DNA of 64,000 nucleotides from Zhaonella formicivorans (GTDB lineage: Bacteria > Bacillota > DUOV01 > Zhaonellaceae): assembly GCF_004353525.1 (NCBI RefSeq), contig NZ_CP085524.1:1212142-1276141 (forward strand). The letters are read 5' to 3'. Below the pieces are notes generated by a model. It did no database searches. It had not been told where the DNA came from and saw only the letters and a list, made by a program, of their open reading frames with translations. A program made the position numbers and the translations under genes. Position 1 is the stretch's first letter, and the number at the start of each line of letters is the position of its first letter. Of this stretch, positions 43,808 to 54,139 are shown one piece after another.

Positions 43808-43885
43808 AGGATCCCCCCACTGCTGTACCAACCAAATACGTCTTTACTCCTACAAGTTTTCATTATATTTTATCTTACCGACAGG

Positions 43886-43918
43886 CAAAAAATGCAGCCG
43901 GCTAAACCTTGCGGCTGC
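43886..43918 (-). terminator. Terminator of the pyr operon, overlapping the pyrE stop
   Basis: GCAGCCG and CGGCTGC arms (43912-43918 and 43894-43900) are followed by ATTTTTTG on the minus strand. The stem includes the last pyrE codons. Confidence 0.75.
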
Positions 43919-44477
43919 CAGGTTTAACCAGTGGCAAACCTGAGCTGCACAAAGGGCACTCTTCCGGGGAATATGATTTGACATCCATGGCCAGCAAACT
44001 CTCGGTACGGACACCTAAATCAATTTTACCGTTGCTTCTGTCAACCAGTACGGCAGCACCTGCTACAATACCTCCTGCTTGGCGGACCAGTTCTATAACT
44101 TCCGACACCGAACCGCCTGTAGTTATAACATCTTCCACCACTAAAACCTTTTCCCCCGGTTTAATGGTGAAACCACGGCGCAGCTGCATCACGTTATCTT
44201 CCCGCTCGGTAAAAATGGCCTTTACCCCAAGCTGCCTGGCCATTTCATAGGCCACAATTATGCCTCCCATGGCCGGTCCCACAACCAGGTCCACCCCTGC
44301 GCCGGCAAAACGCCCTGCCAGTTCCTGGCAGAGTTTAGTTGTATATTCCGGGTACTGCAAAACTTTGGCACACTGGATATAGCGGTCGCTGTGCCTGCCG
44401 GAGGTTAAACGAAAATGGCCCTCCAACAGAGCTTCGGAAGCAATAAATATCTGTTGTATTTCTGCTTGAGTTAACAT
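43902..44477 (-). CDS. pyrE: Orotate phosphoribosyltransferase
   Basis: PyrE joins orotate and PRPP to form OMP. The 191-aa protein has the PRPP motif VLVVEDVITTGGSVSEVIE near residue 110, the conserved VVGPAMGGIIVAYEMARQLG and the FTEREDN flexible-loop region. The ATG overlaps the pyrF stop by 7 nt, so translation is coupled. It is the last gene of the operon. Confidence 0.96.
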   Translation of the reverse strand: MLTQAEIQQIFIASEALLEGHFRLTSGRHSDRYIQCAKVLQYPEYTTKLCQELAGRFAGAGVDLVVGPAMGGIIVAYEMARQLGVKAIFTEREDNVMQLRRGFTIKPGEKVLVVEDVITTGGSVSEVIELVRQAGGIVAGAAVLVDRSNGKIDLGVRTESLLAMDVKSYSPEECPLCSSGLPLVKPGSRKV

Positions 44478-45196
44478 AAACCCTCCTCCATTTCAGCAAG
44501 AATTGCCTGGGCTGCTCGCACCGGATCGGCCGCAGCCGTAATGGGTCTGCCTATTACCAGGTAAGAAGAACCCTGCCGGATTGCTTCCCTCGGAGTAGCA
44601 ACCCTCTTCTGATCTCCTTGCTCTGCCCCCTGCGGGCGTACCCCGGGGGTAACCGTCAGAAATCCGGGACCACAGGCGGCCCTAATCAAGGAACTCTCCC
44701 GCGGCGAGGCCACTACGCCATCCAACCCCGCTTCCTGGGCTAACTTGGCCCATTTGAGCACTGTTTCTTCCGGGGAGCCCTTTAGGCCTATTTCCTGTAA
44801 ATCCTCTTCCCCCAGGCTGGTTAAAACGGTTACCGCTATCAAGAGTGGTTTGGCAATGCCTTTTTCTCTTGCCGCTTCTTCCACCGCCCTGGCAGCAGCA
44901 GCCATCATTTTCAGTCCGCCGGAAGCATGCACATTAAACATGCGCACACCGTAGGCGGTTAACACCCGGCTGGCCTGGGCTACCGTGTTGGGAATGTCAT
45001 GCAGCTTGAGGTCAACAAAAATTTTCCCCCCTTTGGCATGGATAGTCTGAAGCACCTTTGGGCCCAGGCTGGTGTAAAGCTGCAAACCAACTTTGAACAT
45101 CCCTACATGAGGACCTAACAGTTCGACCAGTTCCTCTACTTCCTGCAAAGTATCAACATCTAAGGCAACAATTAAACGTTCTTTAATTTCTTGCAC
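44471..45196 (-). CDS. pyrF: Orotidine 5'-phosphate decarboxylase
   Basis: PyrF decarboxylates OMP to UMP. The 241-aa protein has the catalytic motif FVDLKLHDIPNTV near residue 60, LIVALDVD at the start and VTPGVRPQGAEQGDQKRV near residue 186 with the phosphate-gripper loop. An AAAGGAGTG leader precedes the ATG. The 128-bp gap to pyrD holds degenerate heptamer repeats and no regulatory element that I recognise. Confidence 0.97.
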   Translation of the reverse strand: MQEIKERLIVALDVDTLQEVEELVELLGPHVGMFKVGLQLYTSLGPKVLQTIHAKGGKIFVDLKLHDIPNTVAQASRVLTAYGVRMFNVHASGGLKMMAAAARAVEEAAREKGIAKPLLIAVTVLTSLGEEDLQEIGLKGSPEETVLKWAKLAQEAGLDGVVASPRESSLIRAACGPGFLTVTPGVRPQGAEQGDQKRVATPREAIRQGSSYLVIGRPITAAADPVRAAQAILAEMEEGLC

Positions 45197-45204
45197 GCGA
45201 TCAC

Positions 45205-45348
45205 TCCTTTTCAGCCCACAGCTTTCAGCTATCAGCTGACAGCTATTACCCTGGACGATTTGAATTTTGCATTAAAATTATAGTGAAATGTTTTCACTAT
45301 CAACTATCAACTAGCAGCCAACAACTAACAACTAATATGGGCCGCCCC
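45205..45348. repeat. Degenerate heptamer repeats (CAGCTNT / CAACTAN type)
   Basis: The stretch holds several near-copies of CAGCTAT (about 45217-45246), then of CAACTAT or CAACTAA (45298-45335). The same motif, inverted, lies at about 49268-49306. The repeat runs into the 3' end of pyrD and supplies its last codons. Confidence 0.6.
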
Positions 45349-46245
45349 CACCAACTCACTAATATCTGCTATCCCATTATCCAGACAGTATTTTTCCAGC
45401 CCCTGGATGATCTCAATTGTGGCTCTAGGATTCAGAAAATTACCTGTTCCCACCGCCACGGCAGTGGCTCCGGCCAGAATGAATTCCAGGGCATCTTCCA
45501 CGGTAACAATGCCACCCATGCCGATGATAGGGATTTTAACGGCCTGAGCCACCTGCCAGACCATGCGGACAGCAACCGGCTTTACTGCGGGCCCCGATAA
45601 ACCGCCCGTGACGCTACCTAAAACCGGTTTACGCTTGTAGATGTCTATAGCCATTCCCAAAAGAGTATTAATCAGAGACAGGGCATCAGCGCCGGATTCT
45701 GCCGCAGCCCGGGCAATGGCTGTTATATCGGTTACGTTGGGAGACAATTTGACAATCACCGGCAAATGCGTATTGGACTTAACTTGCCGCGTCACTTGAG
45801 CCACCAAGGCGGGGTCAGTACCGAAGACCATGCCGCCGGCCTTGACATTAGGGCAGGAAATATTCACTTCCAATGCTGCCACCCCCGGAACCGACAGTTT
45901 GGCTGCCAGGATTCCGTATTCCTCTACGGTATTGCCAGAAATATTGACGATAAAGTTGGTTTGATGCCGCCTTAACTCCGGCAAAATCTCAGCCAGGAAA
46001 TAATCTGCACCCGGGTTCTGCAGTCCGATCGCGTTTAAAAGTCCGGCGGGAGTTTCCACCAAGCGGGGCGGCGGGTTCCCTTGCCTGGGCTGCAAGGTAG
46101 TCCCCTTCACCACTACCCCTCCCAGTTGGTTCAGCTCCAGATAGGGTAAAAGCTCAAGACCAAACCCAAAAGTGCCCGAGGCGGTAAGCACCGGATTTTT
46201 TAACTTCAGTCCCCCTACATTAACTGCCAGGCTTACCTTACTCAT
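45325..46245 (-). CDS. pyrD: Dihydroorotate dehydrogenase B, catalytic subunit
   Basis: PyrD oxidises dihydroorotate to orotate with FMN; the B type passes electrons to NAD through PyrK. The 306-aa protein starts [20 protein letters not shown] and has [20 protein letters not shown] with the catalytic Cys, [10 protein letters not shown] and [20 protein letters not shown]. The start overlaps the pyrK stop by 8 nt. The last codons (HISC) are written by an intergenic heptamer repeat, so the natural C-terminus may have been altered. Confidence 0.96.
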   Translation of the reverse strand: MSKVSLAVNVGGLKLKNPVLTASGTFGFGLELLPYLELNQLGGVVVKGTTLQPRQGNPPPRLVETPAGLLNAIGLQNPGADYFLAEILPELRRHQTNFIVNISGNTVEEYGILAAKLSVPGVAALEVNISCPNVKAGGMVFGTDPALVAQVTRQVKSNTHLPVIVKLSPNVTDITAIARAAAESGADALSLINTLLGMAIDIYKRKPVLGSVTGGLSGPAVKPVAVRMVWQVAQAVKIPIIGMGGIVTVEDALEFILAGATAVAVGTGNFLNPRATIEIIQGLEKYCLDNGIADISELVGAAHISC

Positions 46246-47029
46246 TCCAGATCACCGCCTTGCTGTCATAAACAGGTCCTTCGCAGCAAACCCTGGTATA
46301 CCTCTCCTGTCCTTCTTCCCGTGTCCGGCAGGCACATCCCAGACAAGCCCCGATGCCGCAGGCCATATATGCTTCCAGGGATACCTGGCATTCTATTCCC
46401 TGGCTATCAGCTATAGCTGTTACTGCCCGGAGCATGGGTTCAGGCCCGCAGGCAAATACAATGCTATATTCAGCAGTTTGCAGTTCCCGCTCCAAAGGGG
46501 CCGTTGCCAAACCCTTTTCACCGGCGCTCCCGTCAACTGTAGTCAAGAGCAATTTTTCCGCGCAAGAGGCATATTCCTGGACGCGCAAAAGGGAGGAAGA
46601 ATCATTGAAGCCTAAAATTGCCGTGGCCGGTTTGCCTATCGCCTGCAAAGCCTGCAGCAGGGGTAAAAGGGGGGCCACTCCCATGCCCCCGCCTATCACC
46701 AGCGCTTTACCCAGGCCTGCGGGTAGTTGAAAACCATTCCCCAAAGGCCCCAAGAGATCGATGGCCTGTCCGCTCCGCATACCGGCTAAAAGCTTGGTTC
46801 CCTGACCTTTTATCTGGTATAAAAGGCCGATCTTTCCTACCTGCGGCTCTATACTATGCAGGCTGATGGGCCGCCGTAAAAGCGGTGCATAAGTGCTGCC
46901 GCACTTGACATGCACAAACTGGCCCGGTTTCGCTTGGGCCGCAATTTCCGGTGCCAAAATCTCCATAAAGTAAATCCCGGGGGCCGCTTCCTCTTGTCCG
47001 ATAATCTTTCCCAGCACCTGGTTGGCCAT
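46238..47029 (-). CDS. pyrK: Dihydroorotate dehydrogenase B, electron-transfer subunit
   Basis: PyrK is the FAD and 2Fe-2S subunit that links PyrD to NAD. The 263-aa protein has the FAD-binding [10 protein letters not shown], an NAD-binding [15 protein letters not shown] and the C-terminal cluster ligands [13 protein letters not shown]...CCEGPVYD. I use the ATG at 47029 behind a GGAGTGG site, because the longer open frame overlaps pyrC. It is encoded directly before pyrD, as in Bacillus. Confidence 0.95.
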   Translation of the reverse strand: MANQVLGKIIGQEEAAPGIYFMEILAPEIAAQAKPGQFVHVKCGSTYAPLLRRPISLHSIEPQVGKIGLLYQIKGQGTKLLAGMRSGQAIDLLGPLGNGFQLPAGLGKALVIGGGMGVAPLLPLLQALQAIGKPATAILGFNDSSSLLRVQEYASCAEKLLLTTVDGSAGEKGLATAPLERELQTAEYSIVFACGPEPMLRAVTAIADSQGIECQVSLEAYMACGIGACLGCACRTREEGQERYTRVCCEGPVYDSKAVIWNE

Positions 47030-47040
47030 TTTTCCACTCC

Positions 47041-48330
47041 TTATTCCAGAATTTTGCCGTCTGCCATGACCACCCTGCCATTGACGATAGTGTAAACCGG
47101 CCAGCCTTTTAGTTCCCACCCGGCGAAAGGAGTGTTTTTGCCCATGGATTGAAATCTTGCGGGATCTACAACAGCTTCTTTTTCCGGGTCAATAATTGTC
47201 ACATCCGCCGGACTGCCGGCACTTAAAGTTCCCAAGGGAAGGTTCAGTATTTTAGCCGGGTTAATTGTCAATTTGGCTATAGCCTCGCTCCAGTCGAGGA
47301 TTCCGGTATGGATCAGCTGAGTGACCATCAAGGGCACTGCTGTCTCCAACCCTACCATGCCGTTTGGGGCATAGGCGTATTCCACTTCTTTTTCTTCCCG
47401 GGCGTGGGGAGCATGGTCCGTAGCAATTACTTCAATAGTGCCGTCAGCCAGTGCTTCCAGAATTGCCTCCCGGTGTCTGCTGCTGCGCAGTGGGGGGTTC
47501 ACCTTTGTAGCGGTGTTATAACCAATTACCGCCTCATCTGTCAAAGTAAAGTGATGGGGTGTTGCTTCTGCCGTTATTTTAATGCCCCTTGCTTTGGCTT
47601 CCCTCACCAGCCGCACTGAACCGGCTGTGCTGATGTGGGCTATATGCACCGGGCTACCTGTTAACTCTGCCAGGATAATATCTCTTGCCACCATTACTTC
47701 CTCTGCCGCAGCCGGAATTCCCCGGAGACCCAGGACTGTTGAAATATAACCTTCGTGCATATAACCGCTTGCCACCAGATTTAAATCCTCGCAGTGGCTG
47801 ATAATCGGCAGCTGGAACATCTGGGCATATTCTAAAGCCCTGCGCATTATTTCCCCATTATGCACCGGCTTTCCATCGTCGGAAAGCGCTACCACTCCGG
47901 CCGCTTTCAGTTCGCCGATTTCCGTCAGTTCCTCCCCTTGAGCCCCTTTGGTCACATTGCCAACAGGATAAACTTTCACCTTGCCTTCCTGCTCAGCTTT
48001 TTGTTTGATAAAAGAAACTACTGCCTTGTTGTCGGCAACAGGGTTGGTGTTTGGCATACAAACCACAGCAGTAAAACCTCCTGCCGCGGCAGCCCTGGTA
48101 CCGCTGGCAATGGTTTCCTTATGCTCAAATCCCGGCTCCCGCAAGTGCACGTGCATGTCGATGAAACCGGGAGCAACGATTTTACCTTCGGCTTCAATCT
48201 GTTCATCCGCTTCTTCGTTAATGTTCTCCTCAACTTTTACAATCAGTCCGTCCACAATTAATACATCCCTAATCCCATCTATGCCGTTGGCCGGATCAAT
48301 TACCCTGCCGCCTTTAATTAACAACTTCAT
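47041..48330 (-). CDS. pyrC: Dihydroorotase
   Basis: PyrC closes carbamoyl aspartate to dihydroorotate. The 429-aa protein is a metal-dependent amidohydrolase with [16 protein letters not shown] near residue 58, [22 protein letters not shown], the ATDHAPH motif near residue 305 and a C-terminal VTIIDPEKE. It overlaps the pyrB end by 17 nt, which indicates coupling. It is the long (class I) form usual in Gram-positive operons. Confidence 0.96.
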   Translation of the reverse strand: MKLLIKGGRVIDPANGIDGIRDVLIVDGLIVKVEENINEEADEQIEAEGKIVAPGFIDMHVHLREPGFEHKETIASGTRAAAAGGFTAVVCMPNTNPVADNKAVVSFIKQKAEQEGKVKVYPVGNVTKGAQGEELTEIGELKAAGVVALSDDGKPVHNGEIMRRALEYAQMFQLPIISHCEDLNLVASGYMHEGYISTVLGLRGIPAAAEEVMVARDIILAELTGSPVHIAHISTAGSVRLVREAKARGIKITAEATPHHFTLTDEAVIGYNTATKVNPPLRSSRHREAILEALADGTIEVIATDHAPHAREEKEVEYAYAPNGMVGLETAVPLMVTQLIHTGILDWSEAIAKLTINPAKILNLPLGTLSAGSPADVTIIDPEKEAVVDPARFQSMGKNTPFAGWELKGWPVYTIVNGRVVMADGKILE

Positions 48331-49252
48331 TGACGTTTTTCCCTCCCATGAGAAGATATAAGATAGCCATCCGTACTGCGACGCCGTTGGTCACCTGCTC
48401 GTCCACAACCGAGTGCAAGCTGTCGTAAACATCAGGCATGATTTCCACACCGCGGTTCATAGGCCCGGGGTGCATAACCAAAGCATCGGGCTTTGCCAGT
48501 GCCAAACGCTTGCGGTCCAGGCCGTAGAGGTTGGAATATTCACGCAGCGAAGGCAAAAGCCCTTTTTTCTGCCTTTCCCTCTGCACCCGCAGCACATTGA
48601 TCACGTCCACATCCTTTAGCGCCTCTTCAGCGCTTTGGAACACCTCCACCCCCATGCGCTGGACTTCCTTGGGAAGCAACGTGCTGGGGCCAACAACCCT
48701 GACCTTGGCGCCAAACTTGGTCAATCCCCAGATATTGGAACGGGCTACCCTGCTGTGCAGTATATCCCCTAAAATAGCAATTTTTAAATCAGCCAGCTTC
48801 CCCTTCTTTTCCCGGATAGTAAACATGTCGAGTAACCCCTGGGTGGGGTGTTCATGCATCCCATCACCTGCGTTAATCACCCGGGATTTAATCCTTTGGG
48901 CGAGCAAATGGGGAGCGCCCGCCGCTTCATGGCGGATAACGATTACGTCTGCCCCCATCACTTCGATGGTTTTACCCGTATCAATTAAAGTTTCGCCTTT
49001 TACCACACTGCTGGTTGCCACTGTTAAGCTGGAGGTATCGGCACTCAAGTACTTGGCAGCAATTTCAAATGAAGTGCGTGTCCTGGTGCTTGGTTCATAA
49101 AATAAAGTAACCATGGAGCGACCTCGTAAAGTTGGTACTTTTTTTATTTCCCGTTTGATAATATCTTTCATCGGGACAGCAGTATCCAAAATCAGATTGA
49201 TTTCGTCGGCGCTAAGCTCTTTCAAACCCAGCAAGTCTTTGCGCTTCCACAT
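48314..49252 (-). CDS. pyrB: Aspartate carbamoyltransferase catalytic subunit
   Basis: PyrB makes carbamoyl aspartate, the first dedicated pyrimidine intermediate. The 312-aa protein has the carbamoyl-phosphate motif [15 protein letters not shown] near residue 52, [14 protein letters not shown] near residue 133 and [11 protein letters not shown] near residue 262. The ATG at 49252 follows AAAGGGAGG; the longer open frame starts inside a repeat and is unlikely. No pyrI regulatory gene is present. A PyrR attenuator lies upstream. Confidence 0.96.
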   Translation of the reverse strand: MWKRKDLLGLKELSADEINLILDTAVPMKDIIKREIKKVPTLRGRSMVTLFYEPSTRTRTSFEIAAKYLSADTSSLTVATSSVVKGETLIDTGKTIEVMGADVIVIRHEAAGAPHLLAQRIKSRVINAGDGMHEHPTQGLLDMFTIREKKGKLADLKIAILGDILHSRVARSNIWGLTKFGAKVRVVGPSTLLPKEVQRMGVEVFQSAEEALKDVDVINVLRVQRERQKKGLLPSLREYSNLYGLDRKRLALAKPDALVMHPGPMNRGVEIMPDVYDSLHSVVDEQVTNGVAVRMAILYLLMGGKNVNEVVN

Positions 49253-49320
49253 TTTTTGTTTCCTCCCTTTATTAGTTGTTAATTGGTGGTTGATAGTTGT
49301 TGGTGCAACCTGTGACACTT

Positions 49321-49425
49321 CATAAAGTTATCCTAAATAATAATGGACCCCACAAGGAGGTCCAGGCGTATGGCAAAAATCAGCCTGTTCTCCTTGTTAG
49401 CCTCTCCGGACTACATTTAAAGGAG
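49321..49425 (-). promoter_or_regulatory. PyrR-dependent attenuator between pyrR and pyrB
   Basis: On the minus strand the PyrR binding loop reads AGTCCGGAGAGGCTAACAAG, close to the known anti-antiterminator consensus. A terminator with GGACC and GGTCC arms and a T-rich tail follows. UMP-bound PyrR would favour termination. Confidence 0.82.
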
Positions 49426-49433
49426 CAAGCTTC

Positions 49434-50140
<707 letters not shown>

Positions 50141-50150
50141 TGGGGCAATG

Positions 50151-51182
50151 TCAAGTAGCATTTTTACTTGTAATAGCTGCGATTAAACCGAAAGAACCGG
50201 CCAACATCATATCGCCGAAAGGAACTGCCATGTAGTAATTTCCCGCCCGGGCTAACTCGCGGCGTGGGCCGGTAACCGCCACAAATTTATAGCCGCTGCC
50301 GCGCACGTAATCAGGATGGATGTAACAGCCATGCCCGCCGTCGTCATAGACCTCCGCATTGCGCAGTTTTTTCGCCTGCAAGGCTGCAACATAATGTAAC
50401 AGCTTACCCTGTGTGAGGAGACCCGTATGATGTTCAAACAGCCCCCAGACCCGGTAGCCCTGGAGCAAAATGCCCACAGTGTGCTGATTGCCGATATTAA
50501 GCACTACCAAACCCTCTTCCTGGTGTTGTTTTACTTGTGGGTCGCATAAAGCCCCCCAGATGGCTGCTGCACCGGTATCCATGACGTAAGCGCCGGGTAG
50601 TTTCTCAATGGCCGCCGCCATCCTTGTGAGAGAGGAAGGCACCTTCTGGTAGAGCAAATTCCTGATGTCGCCACCGGCTTCGCAGAATTCCTTCCACAGT
50701 TTAAACCGAAACAAACGGTTGCTCATGCCAATACTTTCCCCGTGGTCCTGCACCGCTACGGCTACAGTTTTGGGCAAAGTCACGCCGTAGGGCTCCAAGC
50801 TTTTCGCCAGCGTTTTTAAATCCACGTCACCCATTTCAATAGCGATGGACCCTCCAGGCTGCTCTTCCGTAAGCTCAATTCCCAGGGATCTGACTTTGTC
50901 CAAATCGTCAGCCACTGTCTTAGCCGCTTGAGGGGTGGCGTAAACCGGAAAACCTTGCTTTAAATGCTTTTTGATTGCGCTGACACAAGCCCCCCCTCCC
51001 ATCAGTTTGCCATGTAAAAATACCCCCTGACCTCGTACAGTAGCTTGTGCAATCTTCCCGGCTACTACCACCGTTTGGGAAGGTAAAATAAGCTGCACGC
51101 AATTTTCAATTGGTTTGTCCGGTTCATAAAGTAAAATATCCTGGGTTCCGCCCCCTACATCAATAGCCAGAATGCTTTCCAC
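50151..51182 (-). CDS. DUF1786 domain-containing protein
   Basis: The 343-aa protein belongs to DUF1786, a family sometimes mislabelled as pyruvate formate-lyase activating enzyme. It begins SILAIDVGGGTQDILLYEP, which resembles the phosphate-1 motif of the actin/Hsp70/sugar-kinase ATPase fold, and has VLNIGNQHTVGILLQ, perhaps the second phosphate motif, near residue 223. I infer an ATPase-like fold, but the reaction is unknown. It is upstream of pyrR on the same strand. Confidence 0.8.
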   Translation of the reverse strand: MESILAIDVGGGTQDILLYEPDKPIENCVQLILPSQTVVVAGKIAQATVRGQGVFLHGKLMGGGACVSAIKKHLKQGFPVYATPQAAKTVADDLDKVRSLGIELTEEQPGGSIAIEMGDVDLKTLAKSLEPYGVTLPKTVAVAVQDHGESIGMSNRLFRFKLWKEFCEAGGDIRNLLYQKVPSSLTRMAAAIEKLPGAYVMDTGAAAIWGALCDPQVKQHQEEGLVVLNIGNQHTVGILLQGYRVWGLFEHHTGLLTQGKLLHYVAALQAKKLRNAEVYDDGGHGCYIHPDYVRGSGYKFVAVTGPRRELARAGNYYMAVPFGDMMLAGSFGLIAAITSKNAT

Positions 51183-51354
51183 TAACAGCCCTCCCTAACG
51201 CAAATAAATACAATGTTTTTCAGAGTATCCAATTTTTCCTGTCGTTCTAGTCCCCTAGCCTTCTGTCACTTCTGCCTTGGCTAATAGCAGTAATTAGTCT
51301 ATAATAGTTTTGTTACACATTTAACCTTTAATGCACAGTATAAGAGGTTGTAAT

Positions 51355-53274
51355 ATGTCTTCAGTAAATTTATACTCCCAGAAGTGGTTAGCAAAAGTGC
51401 AAGCATCTGCTGCGGGTTATGCTGCCCGCAATTTGGATTATATGCTCTTTGCCTGTTTAATGCTCTTTAAAGTCATGGAGTTTAATGACCAAATCGGCGT
51501 GATGAAGCCTACCGGTTTCCTGGCAGCTTCTTTAGGCTCCGTCTTGATAATCGCAGGATGCATCCTCCTTTTACCCATAACACAGAGAGCCCTTTTCCTA
51601 TACCTGTGCGACATCCTCATATCCTTGATAATGCTTGCTGATCTGTTTTTTTACAGGTACTACAGCGATGTCATTTCCATCCCCGTTCTCTTACAAGTAG
51701 CTCAAGCAGGTTCGGTTAAACAGAGCGTGTTTTCCCTTTTTCAACTTGGGGACCTGATTTTCCTGTTTGATTTGCCTTTACTGTTCCCTTTGTTGAAAAT
51801 TTCAGGCAAAGCACGATCCAGCGCGGAAAAAGTTTTATTCAGAAAAAGGGCGGCTAAGGCTATGCTACTCTTTTTTTGCGGTATTTCCCTGATTTCCTTC
51901 AAGGTTATAAGCCTGGAAAACACCATGGGTAAAAGAGTGTTTACCAATATTTTAGATCAAACTTTTTTTGTGGAGAACATTGGAATTTTAAATTTTCATG
52001 CTTTTGATTTCTACAAGTATGCCAAAAAACAGCTTAGCCAAAAAGAGCTTTCCAGGGCATCCCGGCAAGAAATCAGCCAATGGTTTGCCAGCACTCCACC
52101 TGCAAAACCGGAGCAGAGCAAATACTTTGGCATTGCGAAAAATAAAAACCTGATCGTGGTTCAAGTGGAAGCACTGCAAAGCTTTGTCCTCAACAAAAAA
52201 ATCAATGGTAGGGAAATCACTCCTAATCTCAATAGGCTTTTAAACAACAGCATATATTTCAATAATTTTTATTTTCAAACGGCACAAGGAAATACCTCCG
52301 ATGCTGAGTTTTTGGTAAACGTTTCTTACTACCCTGCCAGGGAAGGCTCGGTATACTTTCAGTACGCTGCTAACCGGTTTAATTCACTGCCCGGCAAATT
52401 AAGGGAAGCAGGCTATACCACCATGGCCATACATGCCTACAAGCCCAGCTATTGGAACAGAGCTGCCATGTACCGCAGTTTAGGTTTTGAGGCATTTTAT
52501 AGCAAGGAGGATTTCATCCCCGATGAACAGGTTGGCTGGGGCTTAGGAGATAAATCTTTTTTCAAACAGTCAGCCGCTAAACTTGCCGCTGCTGTTCAAC
52601 CTTTTTACGCTTTTTTGGTAACCTTGTCCAGCCATTATCCCTATGATGCTTTCAGCGCGGGTTCTGACTTTGATCCCGGCAGATATGCCGGAACTTTTTT
52701 GGGAAACTATTTCAAAGCTATCCACTATGCTGACGCTGCCTTAGGCTCCTTTATTGAGGAGCTCAAGGCAAACGGGTTATGGGAAAACTCCGTGGTTGCA
52801 GTTTACGGGGACCACAGTGCCGTTAGCAAGGTGGAGAAAGACGACCTGCTGGCTTTCCTGGCGGCACCCGATGATGAATTAACCTGGGCCAAACTGCAAA
52901 AGGTTCCGCTCATCATCCACTTGCCGGGAGATGCCCACGCTGGAACAAAGAACATAACCGGCGGCCAAATTGACCTGTTCCCCACTTTGGCTAACCTTCT
53001 GGGGCTGAAAGTGCCTAACCTGCTGGGCCAGGACCTGCTGAGCTCTACCCAGGGGTTAGCAGTGTTCAGAAACGGTTCTTTCACGGACGGTAAAATTTTT
53101 TACTTGCAGACTACTGGTCAGGTATACGATGTTAAAAGCGGAGAAATCCTGCCTGTAGAGCAGTATACAGCGCAAATTGCCCAAGCTCAAAAAAGGCTTT
53201 GGATTTCGGACCAAGTGCTGGAACATGACTTAATGCCAAGCTTAAACAAAAAAAGCCAGGATAGTAAGCTTTGA
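51355..53274 (+). CDS. LTA synthase (sulfatase) family membrane enzyme
   Basis: The 639-aa protein has five membrane helices in the first 200 residues and an extracellular sulfatase-type domain. The LtaS-like active site is visible: IVVQVEALQSF with the metal-binding Glu, AQGNTSDAEFLVN with the nucleophilic Thr and VYGDHSAVSK with the Asp-His pair. Such enzymes polymerise or transfer glycerol phosphate from phosphatidylglycerol to lipoteichoic acid or its glycolipid primer. I chose the ATG at 51355 behind AAGAGGT. It is monocistronic, with a strong terminator after it. Confidence 0.88.
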   Translation: MSSVNLYSQKWLAKVQASAAGYAARNLDYMLFACLMLFKVMEFNDQIGVMKPTGFLAASLGSVLIIAGCILLLPITQRALFLYLCDILISLIMLADLFFYRYYSDVISIPVLLQVAQAGSVKQSVFSLFQLGDLIFLFDLPLLFPLLKISGKARSSAEKVLFRKRAAKAMLLFFCGISLISFKVISLENTMGKRVFTNILDQTFFVENIGILNFHAFDFYKYAKKQLSQKELSRASRQEISQWFASTPPAKPEQSKYFGIAKNKNLIVVQVEALQSFVLNKKINGREITPNLNRLLNNSIYFNNFYFQTAQGNTSDAEFLVNVSYYPAREGSVYFQYAANRFNSLPGKLREAGYTTMAIHAYKPSYWNRAAMYRSLGFEAFYSKEDFIPDEQVGWGLGDKSFFKQSAAKLAAAVQPFYAFLVTLSSHYPYDAFSAGSDFDPGRYAGTFLGNYFKAIHYADAALGSFIEELKANGLWENSVVAVYGDHSAVSKVEKDDLLAFLAAPDDELTWAKLQKVPLIIHLPGDAHAGTKNITGGQIDLFPTLANLLGLKVPNLLGQDLLSSTQGLAVFRNGSFTDGKIFYLQTTGQVYDVKSGEILPVEQYTAQIAQAQKRLWISDQVLEHDLMPSLNKKSQDSKL

Positions 53275-53297
53275 GCTTTCTACTGTCCTGGCTTTTT
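53252..53297 (+). terminator. Terminator after the LTA synthase-like gene
   Basis: A long hairpin pairs AAAGCCAGGA with TCCTGGCTTT, with an inner AGTA/TACT, and ends in TTTTTT. The left arm lies within the last codons of the gene. Confidence 0.8.
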
Positions 53298-53350
53298 TAG
53301 CTGCCAATAGTATGTCTTGGAAACTGCGGCAAAATCCCTGTTTGCTCAAT

Positions 53351-54139
53351 TTATTTGATTAACCGCTGGCGCATTAAATTTAGCGGGGGAAATAGAAAGA
53401 TAAGAATAAATATAACCAGCCATAACACGTTAAACAGCAAATTCCAGCTAACCTGGCCAAAGGACAAAGAACGGATTAAAACTACCAGGTGATAAAGGGG
53501 TGTAAACCAGGCCAGCCTTTGAATAAAAAGAGGCATCCCCTCTAAAGGATAAAAAACGCCGGCAAACAGAAACATAGGGGTTACTAGTAGTGTAAAAAAG
53601 TAACTCAGCGAATCTATATTAGGTACAAAACCCACCCAAATTAGACCCAGTTCAGCAAAAACAAAGCCGCACAGGACCAACACCAAAGGGATCAGCAAAG
53701 CATAAAAAGAAGGTACCAGACCTAAAACAGCAATTACCAGCAGGATTACCGAACCGTAAAGCACGCTTTTAAAAACTCCAAATAAAATATCTCCCAACAC
53801 TACTTCTTCAATATTAATGGGAGTGGCAATAATGGCGTGGTATGTATGCTGGAATTTCATCCGCACAAAACTGTCATAGGAGCATTCGGAAGCAGCCGCC
53901 CACATAGCGGAAGAAGCAATCAGCCCCGGGGCAATAAAATTAAGGTAGGGCATGCCTTGAATGTCAGTAACATACATTCCAAGCCCATAGCCCATGGCTC
54001 CCAGATACATCAGCGGTTCAAGAAAGTTAAAGGTGATATTGGTAACCCAGATCTTTTTAAACACCAGCAGGTTGCGTTTAAAGACTTGCCAAGCCTGTAA
54101 ACTTAAATCAGGCCGGCGCCACAGCTCTAACCAGTTCAT
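53351..54139 (-). CDS. ABC-2 type exporter permease
   Basis: The 262-aa membrane protein has six hydrophobic segments and the ABC-2 permease pattern, with YLNFIAPGLIASSAMWAAA near residue 66 and the conserved VTPMFLFAGVFYPLEGMP near residue 185. It resembles the NodJ/DrrB type of drug or polysaccharide exporter. The start overlaps the stop of the ATPase gene by one base, so the two form one exporter. The substrate cannot be told. Confidence 0.88.
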   Translation of the reverse strand: MNWLELWRRPDLSLQAWQVFKRNLLVFKKIWVTNITFNFLEPLMYLGAMGYGLGMYVTDIQGMPYLNFIAPGLIASSAMWAAASECSYDSFVRMKFQHTYHAIIATPINIEEVVLGDILFGVFKSVLYGSVILLVIAVLGLVPSFYALLIPLVLVLCGFVFAELGLIWVGFVPNIDSLSYFFTLLVTPMFLFAGVFYPLEGMPLFIQRLAWFTPLYHLVVLIRSLSFGQVSWNLLFNVLWLVIFILIFLFPPLNLMRQRLIK

